Shown in pieces: positions 1-10,189 of a stretch of 64,000 nt of DNA (the stretch's first letter is position 1; each line of letters starts with the position of its first letter). Location of the stretch: contig CM028132.1 of NCBI GenBank assembly GCA_016271365.2, positions 586,341,001 to 586,405,000 on the forward strand, in the 5' to 3' direction. The translations under genes and the position numbers were made by a program. The notes beneath the pieces were generated by a model. It saw nothing but the letters and a program-made list of their open reading frames with translations. It was not told the origin of the DNA and searched no databases. The stretch comes from Neoceratodus forsteri. Its lineage: Eukaryota; Chordata; Ceratodontiformes; Ceratodontidae.

Positions 1-1780
1 AAGCACTCCATGCCCCCGGATTCACCCTACCCCTTGGACCCACCCTCACACCCCCTCTTCCCTCTCCCATTTGTTCACCCCTGCCCCATACCCACCCCCA
101 CCTGGTATGTGGCCCTCATCCCCCCTTATGTAAATATTTGTATATAGTTGTTTGGGCCTTTATATAATACATTTGTTTTGTTATGCCTACTGTGGTGGTC
201 TCTGATTTGCAGTGGGCTACAGATGCTCAGCTGCAGTGGTGTGCATGGTGTCAGGGATGGTGCAGGCATGGGCGTGTGTATGTGTCTGGAGGGGAGCTGC
301 CTATGGTGTGCGCGTAAGTATTAGTCACTGTCTTTGGTTTGTGTGTTGTTCCCTGTGCACTGGATGACTGTGTGCAGTGGTCCACGGTGCATGCATTGTG
401 TCCATGGTGCCCCTGTCAGACTGTCCATGGCCTGTGCAGCTGACACCCTTGCATGTCTGTGATCTGCACGGTCTGCTGGCATGTCAGTGGTAGCTGTCCA
501 CGCTGGACAACCACTGTACCCGGCACAATGCCGGGTTGCCTCCTGTCACCAGTATGGTGCACATCTGCCTTGGGTGGCACTGTGGCCTCCGCTGTTGTTG
601 TCCTCCCTCCATGCTGTCACTTGTGTCTGTTGCAGGGGATGTGCTCCACTGTCTGTCACTTGTGCTCCGGCCGCATGCTGGTGGCGTACGGCTTCATGGT
701 GAGTGCGCAGGGTGGCTGGCTCACCTGTGCCATGTAGGGGTGCTGGCCATGTGTACACGGCTGCCATGGCCACATGCCAGTGGCTTTATTGACCCGCTAC
801 TGTGTCCCTGTGATGGTGTGCCCTTGGGTATGGGTGGGTGTTTGTCCATGCACTGTGTTGCATCCTGTGTGGTGCATGCTTCCATGCAACACTGTGGGTA
901 TCTGTGCTGGCTGTTGTGGCCAGTGCTGGGATGGGGTGTGTCCTTGGGAGGGTGTGCAGGGTGCTGTACCACTGGTGGTGGGCTCTGGGGCATGCCCTGT
1001 CACGTGTGGGGTACCTTGTGTGCCGATGCATGGTCGGTCTCTCAGCTGTTCCTCGGGGGGGCCATGCAGGGCGGCACTATGCAGTTGTTGCATCGCTGTC
1101 TGCTGCCACCCACTGCAGGGTGCTCATGGTGGGGCTGCCTTACATGGCTCTGTGGTGTACAGGGTTGCATTGTCACAGTGTGGGTGGTGTCATGCATGGG
1201 GTGTCCTGCACTGTTGGGCACTACTCCTGGGCAGGGTGCCTGGGGATCATGGTGCAGGGTGTGCTCTGAATTGGTGGGATGGTGTGGCATGGGGTGGCCA
1301 GACATCCTTGTGTGCCAGTCACAGCTTGCCATGGGTGTGCTGGGGCACCATGCCCCGGCTGTGGGTTTGTTGCTGGTGTCCTTGGGCTGGTGGTTCTTCC
1401 AGCTCTCCTCAGGTTGTGCAGTGCATGGGGTGTGGGGGGCAATGTCTGTTCTGCTGTGTACTCCTCTGCCCATATATGCAATGGGTGGTGGACCCCTGCA
1501 TCCTGTCCCTGCGCATCCCTGGTTGTGCTGATGCGCTGCTACCCTGCTCCACTGCGCATTCCTGGTTGTGCTATTGCGCATCAGACCTGTGCCACTGCAC
1601 ATCCCTGGTTGCGCCATGGCACAGTTAGTGCGATATTCAGTTGTGTGGCGCAGGTGCATCTTGACCTGCGCAGTGTTTGAATATCGTGCGTGTTGCGCAT
1701 GGGTGCACTGGATTTGTGCCTGCTCCTGCTGTTGTGCACTATTGTGGTGCAGTTTGAATATCTGGGCCCATGTGTAAATA
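1..1780 (+). mobile_element. Right-hand remnant of a Harbinger-like DNA transposon
   Basis: This GC- and TG-rich block resembles the right third of the Harbinger element at 25129-35843. Both have a stretch with TATATAGTT and long runs of TGGTGTG-type sequence. Both end in a tail of short words such as CTATTGCGCAT, GCGATATTCAGTTGTGT and TTGAATATC. Around 1755-1771 the tail reaches GAATATC followed by TGGGCCC, where the other copy has GAATATCCCACCC, so this is probably a related subfamily whose left part lies outside the window. Long open frames here (for example 536-1531 and 774-1628) are low-complexity, Cys/Trp/Gly-rich and match no family I recognise. I treat them as by-products of base composition. 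Confidence 0.45.
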
Positions 1781-2071
1781 GTGCAATAAAGTGTAAGTGC
1801 TATAAATTATACTCAATACAAAGATTTGAGGACAGAACATTTAAAATGTATTTTTGTATGGAAATCAAGACATGGCTGCTATACAGAGGGCTGGAATAGC
1901 AGCAGTAGCATTGGAGACAGTAGCAATAACACTGGAGATACAAGTTAAAACTCAAGGGTCATATAAGCATAGAAACATAGAATTTGACATCAGAGAAGGA
2001 CCACTTGGCCCACCTAGTCTGCCCATTTCCCTACCTGATGGATAAGCTGCAGATTCTAGTTAATCAACAGC

Positions 2072-5044
2072 TTACTTCCACCTACCCCCCACTAGAATTG
2101 CCTTATGCCTGTCCCATGCATTCTTGAATTCTCCCACTGTTTCTGGCTCCACAACCTCCTCAGGAAGGCTGTTCCATGCATCCACAACCCTCTCTGTGAA
2201 AACATACTTTATAACATTGCCTCTGAGCCATCCCCCATCTTCAAATTGTGCCCCCTTGTTCTTGCACATCTCTTTTTCTGAAAGATGCTACCCTCTTGTA
2301 CTTTGTTAATTCCCTTGAGATACTTGAAAGTTTCTATCATGTCCCCTCTCTCCCTCCTTTCCTCAATGGTATACATATTAAGCTGCTTTAGTCTCTCCTC
2401 ATATGTCTTCTGGTGCAGACCCTGCACCATTTTGGTTGCCCTCCTCTGAACAGCCTCCACTCTGCCTGTGTCTTTGTGGAGATGGGGTCTCCAGAATTGT
2501 TCGCAGTATTCCAGATGGGGTCTCACCACCTGTTTGTACAGAGCGATAACAACTTCCTGTTTTCTACCATTGATGCCTCTCCCTATGCATCGCAGTATCC
2601 CCCAGCCCTCCTTACTGCCTTCTCACATTGCTTGCCCACCTTTAGGTCATCTGATATAATTACTCCTAGGTCTCTTTCTATTTTTGTTGTTGTTATTATC
2701 TCACCCCCCATGATGTACTCTTCCCCTGGGTTTTTATTTCCCAGATGCATTACCTCGCACTTCTTTGCATTGAATCTGAGCTGCCATATAGTTGACCATT
2801 CCTCCAACCTTGCCAAGTCCCTTTTCATCCTTTACACCCCACCTTGTGTATCAACCCTGTTGCAGATCTTTGTGTCATCTGCAAAGAGACATACTTTTCC
2901 TTCCAGGTGCTCTCCAATGTCACTTATAAAGACGTTAAAGAGGACCGGTCCCAGTACCGAACCCTGCAGCACCCCACTAGTTACCCTTCTTTCTTCACTG
3001 TGGACTCCGTTTACTATTACCTTTTGCGTCCTGTTGTCCAGCCAGTTTTTTATCCAGGCTACCACCTTGGGACCCACTCCAAGGCTGGCTAACTTGTATA
3101 TTAATCTTTTTTGTGAGACTGTGTCAAATACCTTGCTAAAATCTAGGTAGGCCATATCCACAGCCCCTCCCTGGTCTACTACTTTGGTCACCCAGTCAAA
3201 GAAATTTATTAGGTTCATCTGACATGACCTTCCTGCTGTGAAACCATGCTGCCTTGGGTCCTGTGCTTCACTGGCCTCTAGGTACTCAACAGTTCTTTCC
3301 TTCAGAAGTGATTCCATCATTTTCCCTACCACTGAGGTCAAACTAACTGGTCTGTAGTTTCCTGCCTCGGCTCTGCTCCCACTTTTGTAAAGTGGAATCA
3401 CATCTGCCCTCCTCCAGACCTCAGGTACCACCCCATCCTCCCAAGATTTGTTAAAGAGAGTAGTCAGTGGCGTTACTAGTTCTACCTTTAGTTCTTTTAG
3501 AATTCTGGGGTGAATCCCATCAGGCCCCTTTGCTTTGTCCACCCTCAGTTTCAAGAGTTCTTTCAAAATCCTTTCTTCTGTGACTGGACTGGTATTGATC
3601 CCCTATTCAGAGTGTTTGTTTTGCTTGGTTTCGGTACCTCCCCCTCCTCTTCCACTGTGAATACTGAGCAGAAATATTTGTTCAATATCCCTGCTTTTTC
3701 ACTGTCACCTTCTGCCCACATTCCCTCCCCTTTATGAAGTCTCTGTATCCCTCCCTTGGTCTTTCTTTGCTCTCTAATGTATCTATAAAATGTTTCATCC
3801 CCCTTCTTAACAGAGTTGCCTATCTTTTCCTCAGTTTGTGCCTTTGCTATTCTGACTGCCTTCCTTGCCTCCTTCTGCTTTAACTGATACAGTTCTCTGT
3901 CCTGCTCCTTCTGTGTTTCCTTATATTTCCTGAATGCTATCCTTTTCTCCTTAACCTTCCCTTCCACCTCTTTTGAGATCCATAGTGTTTTTTTCCTACA
4001 TTTTGTTTTGTTGATTTGCTTCACACAAAGGTGTGTTGCCTCTGTGATGGCTGTTTTAATTATTATTCCCCATTTTGCCTCCACCCCTCCTTCTTGCCCA
4101 TTTGCTAGTGCTTTTCTGAGGCACTCTCTCATTTTCCCAAAGTCAGCCCTCCTAAAGTCCAATACTCTTGTTTTTGTATGTCTTGACTCTAGGGCTGTGT
4201 TTATTGTGAACCACACTGTTTGGTGGTCATTTGTTCCAAGATGGCTACCCACTTCTAAATCTAAGATCCTTTCTCCTTCTCCATTTGAGAGTACCAGGTC
4301 TAAGATTGCTCCCTCCGAGTGGGTTCCAGCACTAGCTGTCTGAGGCATGCCCCCTGTAGGGCATCAAGAATGACCCTGCTCTTGGATGTTCCTGCAGAAA
4401 AGGTACTCCAGTTAACATCTGGCATATTCAGGTCCCCCATCAACAATATCTCCCCTTTTTCTGCCATTTTTAGGATGCCTTCTATCATTTTCTTGTCCAT
4501 TTCCTCCCCCTGAGATGGGGGTCTGTACACAACCCCCATGCGGATTGTGGTGCCATTTCCTGCCTCCAGGGTGACCCATAGTGACTCATCAACTTCCTGT
4601 TTACTCTATAGTTTTATTGCTTTAATCCCTTCCCTTATATAGAGAGCTACTCCTCCTCCTCCTCTTTTACTCACCCTGTCCCTCCTGTAGATTGTGTATC
4701 CTGGTATGTTGACATCCCAGTCATGGTTCTCTGTGTACCATGTTCCAGTCCACAATATCCAGGAATCCCTCTTCCATCAAGGCCACTAGTTCAGGGATCT
4801 TGTTACACAGACTGTGGGCATTGGTACTCATCACTCTCCATTTTTTGATGGCCTTACCCCTTTTAGCCCCATCCCTGTCCTTACTGTCTTTTTCTGCATT
4901 TATCCCTGTCCTGCTCCCTACTGACTTCTCTACCTTGGTGTTTACCTCTCTAATTACTGTGTTTTGTCGGGGGAGGCTGGGATTTCCCTGCTCCTTTTCA
5001 GTGCCTCCCCCCTTGGCTAGTTTAAATGCTTGCCAATGAAACAT
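2072..5044 (-). pseudogene. CR1 ORF2: endonuclease and reverse transcriptase, broken
   Basis: The protein would nick target DNA and copy the CR1 RNA into it. It reads right to left. The endonuclease segment at about 4300-5044 shows GVVYRPPSQ and GDLNMPDVNW, and ILDLVLSN follows near 4300. The linker runs at 3563-4300. The reverse transcriptase at 2832-3566 shows KAKGPDGIHPRILKEL, NYRPVSLTSV, QHGFTAGRSC, LDFSKVFDTV and the catalytic box LFADDTKICN. The thumb and C-terminal part at 2072-2830 shows VRPHLEYCEQFWRPH and WNSLPEEVV. Each of these segments sits in a different frame, so there are at least four or five frameshifts. The CR1 assignment is firm from the motifs. Confidence 0.88.
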
Positions 5045-5920
5045 TTAAACCTATCACCTAGGATCCTGGCTTCCCCCTTGAACAGATGCAGACCATCGCA
5101 CCAGTATAGGCCTGTATCCCTCCAGGTGGCTCCCCAGTCCCCAGTGAAGCTGAAACCCTGAGCTCCACACCAGTTTTTCAACCATTCATTGAATCCCATG
5201 GTGTTGAATACCCTAGCACCATCCTTGCCATAGACAGGCAGCACCTCCAAGAAGGTTACCGTACATGCTACTTGTCTAAGGCCCCTCCCCAACTCTACAA
5301 ACTCCTCTTGCACTGCTCTGATCCCATTCACAGTCAGGTCATTTGTCCCTAGGTGGACAATGACATCCAGCTCCCTCCCTCATGCAGCTGCTCCCGTGAT
5401 CCTGAGGATTTGCTTCTTGTCCCTCCGAGCCATGGCACCAGGCAGGCACCTTACCTCCCTGTCCCCTTCCTCCCCCACTTCTACCCCTAATGATTGCGTC
5501 CCCCTTCAGGAGTTGTTTCCTTCCCCTGTGGGGTCTTGTGCCACCCTCCTGTGGGTCTCCTTTGTGGAGGTTCCAAGCATCCTCCTTGGTCTCCACTGCA
5601 GGTGCCTCCATAGAGGAACCACTGTTTGCCAGAACAGCATATGAACTGTGGAGAGGTACAACTGGAGGGATGCACCTCTTTTCCACCACCCTCTCCCTCC
5701 CTGAGCCCATCTTGGTCCAACCACTCCTCTTTCTTGGCAACCCCTGAGGTAGCGGTGGTGGCCCTGGTGGTCCCTGAGTGGGGAAAGAGATTTCACGAAT
5801 CCTAGCTAGGTCAGCCTGGAGATGGGCAACCTCCTCCCTCAGACCAGAGAGGTGCCTGGAAAATAGGGAAGCATCGCAGCCTCCAGAATGTCTCCCGGAA
5901 CACTGCTGCCCCACAGCCAT
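5017..5920 (-). pseudogene. CR1 ORF1 with SGNH esterase domain, broken
   Basis: ORF1 begins at an ATG near 5920 (MAVGQQCSGRH) and has a short heptad-like helix (SGLREEVAHLQADLARI). The esterase block I appears as KGDAIIRG, with Ala in place of the usual nucleophile Ser of GDS. After a frameshift near 5490 the remaining blocks continue in another frame: LDVIVHLGTND (block III), then DGLHLF near 5060 carrying the Asp and His of the catalytic pair. CR1-family ORF1 proteins are known to carry such an esterase, thought to help RNP or membrane interaction. The Ser-to-Ala change and the frameshift make this copy inactive. CR1 copy C has the same start (MVVGQQCSWKH). Confidence 0.75.
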
Positions 5921-5935
5921 TGCACTGCACCACTC

Positions 5936-6601
5936 CCATCTTGACTTATTTTGTGTCCCCTCTCCTGTTGCTTTGTATGCTTACTGTCTCTCCCTCTATG
6001 TATTTTTACACTTACTTTCCTACTGCCTATGTGCCCTTACAACTCTCGCCCTTCCTGTTCTGGGACAGGAACTTCCTGTAGTCTTCGGTAGTCTCCTTCC
6101 TCCTTGCTTGGATTCAGACCTCCAGAAGCCGGGGAGCTATTTTTTAGGTTCCTTCAAGGTTGATGAAACTAATGTGTCTCAGTAAGCCTTCTCTTCCTAC
6201 TGCCAAACAGGAAGTTCCTGTTGTCAGTCAAATCCAGAGCTATAAAAGTAGAACTGGCTTCAGGGTGGGAAGGAGGGCAATTAGTAAGAAAGCTGTAGTT
6301 CTAGTCATCTGTTACTTGCTCTGAAAGCAAGATTCTCCTCTGTCAAAATTAACAGTAGGAAGCTATAATTGGAGACACCTGCTTGTGTACTGCCAAGCTC
6401 CTAAGCTACACCCCCAATTAGCTTCTCCCCTCTGCTTCTGACTCAGCAAATTAAGTTGATACAGTCCCTTCCTCAAACAGAGAAACACACAGTGACTTTC
6501 TTCTTTTTTTTTACTTAAATGAGACCCCCTGCTTCTAATAAAGTATCTGTTTGCTTAATCCAAACAGGCACTGACTCCTGCTGAGACAGAAGTGATTTAT
6601 C
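5936..6601 (+). mobile_element. LTR-like sequence, unassigned
   Basis: This stretch has the layout of a retroviral-type LTR. A TATA-like box CTATAAAAG lies at 6239-6247 and a polyadenylation signal AATAAAG lies near 6537, about 300 bp downstream. Both are on the plus strand, and there is no coding capacity. The left edge abuts the 5' end of CR1 copy A and the right edge is not clear. I could not find a target duplication or a second LTR, so this may be a solo or partial LTR. Function and family remain open. Confidence 0.3.
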
Positions 6602-6675
6602 AGTAAGAAAGCTGTAGTTCTAGTCAGCTGTTACTTGCTCTGAAAGCAAGATTCTCCTCTGTCAAAAACTAACAG
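6283..6675 (+). repeat. 74-bp direct repeat, 319 bp apart
   Basis: The segments 6283-6356 and 6602-6675 are nearly identical (both contain AAGAAAGCTGTAGTTCTAGT and GCAAGATTCTCCTCTGTCAA). They flank the polyadenylation signal of the LTR-like region. They could reflect a tandem duplication or an incomplete LTR/internal junction. Confidence 0.7.
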
Positions 6676-7640
6676 CAGCAACTTAAGCATTTCTTATGCT
6701 TTGTGTATTGTCAGCAATCAGTCTCTTGTTAATAGAGCCATCCTGGTGACTGCTGACAATATGTGTTGCTGTAATAACTGATGTTTTGTTTACATGGCAG
6801 CTCAAAATGGACACAACACACTGTGTACCCAGGAAAGCTAGAAAGGCTCGGTGATACAACAATGAGGTCCATGGCAGTGCAGGTCTCTTTTACATCGAAG
6901 ATGAGAGAACATTCTAACTGCTCTGCACTGCTCACAGCGGTGCAGAGCTGCTAAAAGGACCTAATGAGTCTGCTGAAAGATTCAGGAAAACAAGAGTTTG
7001 TGAATGAATTATGTGAAACCAAGGAGTGGTATGTCTGAATCGAGGTGTAAATATTTAACTTGACCATTGAAGCAAGAGTGCGAGGGATAACATACAGTAA
7101 TTCAAGGCCCAAGATAAAGAATTCAACTTTGTGCCAGAAAATGCTGATGTTAGTGGCCAAAGAAATAGGGGCAAAAGGTCAGGTATCTGCACACTTGTCA
7201 GGAATTAGGAATGCAGCTGAAACTAGTTGATTGAATCACAGATCAAAGATCAAAGGCATTCACTGCTTTATAAACCAGATGTTGCATGTCAGTGGAGAAT
7301 AATCATGAGGCAAATGGGAGCTAGCTGGGTGCAAATTAGGCAAAAGAGATTAAGTCAGAGGCTAACAGCCCTTCACAAAGAAGGTAGCAAGTGGATTAAT
7401 CTGGACCCATGGCAGTGAACACAGTGCATTGCAGTGGTTGTGGAATGAATGCATTCATGAGTATAGCCCTGGAAGGGACTTGAATGTCTTATTCTGCAAC
7501 CACTGCAAGCTTGGTGCCACACTTGAGACCAGAGTGGGCATGCTTGAGGGGCAAGTAGCAGTGCACCAGGGTGCTGGGGTGGGAGTGTCATAGGCTGACA
7601 TACAGAGCAAGGGAACCAGGAAGACAGGTCCAGGTTAGTG
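6676..7640. other. No clear gene; possible short CR1 ORF1 relic near 7440-7620
   Basis: Most of this stretch holds nothing I can name. Near 7480-7600 the plus strand encodes FCNHCKLGATLETRVGML, a Cys-x2-Cys plus heptad pattern like the start of CR1 ORF1 proteins. This is suggestive only. No start, terminal repeat or target duplication is visible. Confidence 0.25.
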
Positions 7641-8865
7641 GTGGGTGAAGTGCCTAAAATTCACAATGCATAGTATTATGCGTATAACCCGAATTTCTTG
7701 TAATATCCTGGAACCCGAAGCGAATTACTTTGCATTTCGAAGTAACGCAAAGTTCCTATTGTTCTCTATGGACTTCACATTACTTTGCCTTATATTTTTG
7801 CTGTTTAAGATGAATTTTTCAGTGATTCAATGGTTGTAAGGTTACATGGGCTCAATATTGTCTTGCACAGCCTCAGCTCATTATGGTGTGTGCAGTGGAA
7901 AGCTGGAGACAGTTTACTCTCAGACCTCTGAGATTCAAACCCTCTTCAAACCTTTAAAAATGCCTTTTTGCCACAACATTTTGTGGCAAAATTTAGTAGA
8001 CTGATTGTAGTAAACCCTTATGTAGTGGTATCATTGAGCATTTATTGACTTTTGTGAATATTGAATGTTAATTTAGTTGATTCAGTCTCTGTGGTGGCAG
8101 ACACTGCAGAAGTGTGCTTCAGGGGAGGGGCAGATCTGTGCTGTAGAAGGCAGATTAGTGATAAAGGTAGTTTTTCCAACTGTTGTTTGCTATTGTTTTA
8201 TTATTTTTGTGTTCCCGTAGAGACAGTACAAGTTAGCTGAATTGTTTGTAAATATTTTCTGATTTCTGAGCAGTTTTTCTGTCATTTTACAGGACTGTCT
8301 GTGTTGTACATATACTGTACAGTTACAGCTTCTGTGGCTGACCTTTGATCTGCCTGTGTGCTGCCTGATTTTTGATACGCATGTCATCGCATCCGCACAA
8401 TAGCAGTACTCTGAATTTGTAATCCTGTCTGCAATATATTTCCCTGCCTGTGATGCTAGGTACTGTATCCTCCCCCCCATCAAAACCAGATATTGTTTTT
8501 TGAGTGTCTTCTTTTTGAACATTGGTTCCATAGTCAAGAACAGGTGTTTTGTTGTGCCTGTGCAGCTGCAGTCATTATTTTTCTTCCCATCCACCCAAAA
8601 GTGCCAAAATATCAAGTTACTGTAAATTGTCTGTGTCATCTAAAATAATGCCTACAAAGAGATGGTCATGCAAAGCATTTTCTGTATGTGACGCTGCTGC
8701 CAAGAATAATATTAGCAGTACTTTTTGTGGCGAAGATGAGTCAGGTTCATTAGGGGGGTACCAAGGCTAGCAGTGTTAAGAGTGGTCGTGGTTGTGGAGG
8801 GAGTACGCAGCATAAGTGCAGGGTAGTAGTAGTTGGTGCAAGTAAAGGAATTTCTCCAGCTATGT
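7641..8865. other. No recognised feature
   Basis: AT-rich sequence with only short, unconvincing reading frames on both strands. The frame at 8190-8639 (minus, 149 aa) has a Cys/His/Lys-rich composition but matches no domain I know. I see no terminal repeats. Confidence 0.3.
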
Positions 8866-9417
8866 TTAAAGGTCCACCACCTCCGCCCATACAACAGCCA
8901 GGTCTGCCTGTGTCACTGGTTGCTGTAATGGGTCATATTGTGCCTGGACCACTGCTGCTGTGGGCCCTGCCACCTCTACTGTTTCAATTGAGGGGACCCT
9001 GCTACGGTGGTGATGTGCAGGCAGAGGATCACACTGGGCCACAGCTGCAGGAGTGGCTGCTGCCTCCTGCAGCTTGTCATCCCACTGTTCTCGGTGGTGG
9101 ACAACCATGTTTGTCCTTGGCCCACCAGTCCCTAAATGTCCACTCTTGTGCCCCTGCTGGACCAGCACACTGCACAGCTTGCACCTTACTACCGTGGGGT
9201 AAACCGAGATGTTCTCAAACAACTCCCATACGGGAGAGCTCCATGCGGGACCTGGTACAGGAAGTGGGGGGGGCACCAGATACAACAACAGGCTGGGAGG
9301 ATGCTGCTGCTGGAGGGGCAACTGCATGCTGTGCTGCTGGTGGTGGAGGCGCAACAACCTCCAGCTGTGGTTCTTCAGGCTGCTGCTACAGCTGCTGCTC
9401 CACCTGCTGATCCGCAT
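8866..9417 (-). CDS. BED-type zinc-finger reading frame, probably hAT-derived
   Basis: A 183-aa minus-strand frame starts at an ATG at 9417. The middle carries a BED-finger pattern: SPVWELFENIS supplies the aromatic W and F, VRCKLC the CxxC pair, and TNMVVHHREQW the expected HxxxH region. The last zinc ligand is not obvious (HREQW where BED fingers usually have H-x3-5-H). The flanks are Gln-, Leu- and Pro-rich and derive from CTG/CAG repeats. BED fingers bind DNA and in vertebrates usually come from hAT transposases. No hAT catalytic domain follows to the left, so this is a fragment, an N-terminal exon or a decayed gene. Sense-strand frames over the same interval are low-complexity shadows. 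Confidence 0.45.
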   Translation of the reverse strand: MRISRWSSSCSSSLKNHSWRLLRLHHQQHSMQLPLQQQHPPSLLLYLVPPPLPVPGPAWSSPVWELFENISVYPTVVRCKLCSVLVQQGHKSGHLGTGGPRTNMVVHHREQWDDKLQEAAATPAAVAQCDPLPAHHHRSRVPSIETVEVAGPTAAVVQAQYDPLQQPVTQADLAVVWAEVVDL

Positions 9418-9760
9418 GCAGCTCTGGTTGGACCCCTACTGCAGGACTGTCTGTGACCACACCAAAAGCAGCCCAGTTTAAATGCACTGGGTGGCTGAGG
9501 CCGCCCCACATTCATGGCCCCTGCTAGCCACCAACGCTTCTCCCTCCATGACCCACGCCACAACCACGATCCATCACCAAAAAAAAGGAAAACTACTACT
9601 TGAAAAGATGGACCACATGCAAGACTAACTCAAACAAAACCCAGTTTTAAGAGCAAAACAAAAATTTGTAATTAACAAAAAAACCTGCTGTAGAACAGTT
9701 TTACACTAAATAACTACTAAAGAAAACAACCAATGCAAAAACAAATCAACTATAAATGTA

Positions 9761-9860
9761 TCTCTCTCTCTCTATATATATATATATATAGCTATATATA
9801 AATATATAGATATAGATATAGATATAGATATAGATATAGATATAGATATAGATATAGATA
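9761..9860. repeat. Compound TC / TA / ATAGAT microsatellite
   Basis: A TCTCTC run passes into a TATATA run and then about ten tandem ATAGAT-type hexamers. Confidence 0.95.
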
Positions 9861-10043
9861 TCTATCACTCTGGAGCTCAGCCTGCAACTTGTTCTTTCAT
9901 GAGAAAGTGAAAGCGAAACATTGACTTCCTGCCTATTTAAGTTCCTCCCTACATCATATCATTTGACCTGCAAACCTGGAGAGACAGCCAGTTATGTGAT
10001 CTAGGGGCTTTTTCTTACCAGCTTTGCCTTATCAAGTCTGTAA

Positions 10044-10164
10044 CTTGAAGTGAACCCAAAGTGGACAACGAGAAGTCCATTAAAAGGCAAATTCTGGGTT
10101 TTTAATGGATGTTGCTCGTAGAACTACGTGAACATGAAGTGGTCCACTTTGGGTTCACTTCGAG
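10044..10164. repeat. Palindromic hairpin element, 23-bp arms
   Basis: The arm at 10044-10066 (CTTGAAGTGAACCCAAAGTG plus GAC) is the inverted complement of 10142-10164 with one mismatch. A second inner pair, TCCATTAAAA against TTTTAATGGA, nests inside, so the 121-bp segment could fold into one long hairpin. It may be a miniature inverted-repeat element or a fold-back remnant. No protein is encoded. Confidence 0.75.
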
Positions 10165-10189
10165 TTTGTAGTAGAACTTCACTGCATTT

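Larger units (their letters stand above)
1971..5935 (-). mobile_element. CR1 LINE, nearly full length (copy A)
   Basis: A non-LTR retrotransposon of the CR1 clade lies on the minus strand. Its 3' end is at the left, where the plus strand reads AGAAACATAGAATTTGAC, the complement of the TTTCTATG-type terminal repeat typical of CR1. Reading leftwards from about 5930 it holds ORF1 with an SGNH esterase domain, then ORF2 with an apurinic-type endonuclease and a reverse transcriptase, then a short 3' UTR. At about 3.96 kb it is close to full CR1 length. Several frameshifts and stops make it inactive. Copies at 28865-30980 and 32421-33136 belong to the same subfamily. Confidence 0.9.

Noticed and set aside
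536..1659. Long overlapping open frames on both strands (up to 331 aa)
   Set aside because: They are Cys/Trp/Gly/His-rich translations of TG-rich transposon sequence, overlap in several frames and show no domain. They are explained by base composition.
9895..9925. Second hammerhead candidate (CATGAG ... GCGAAAC)
   Set aside because: The CTGATGA core is incomplete and no stem II or stem I can be formed.
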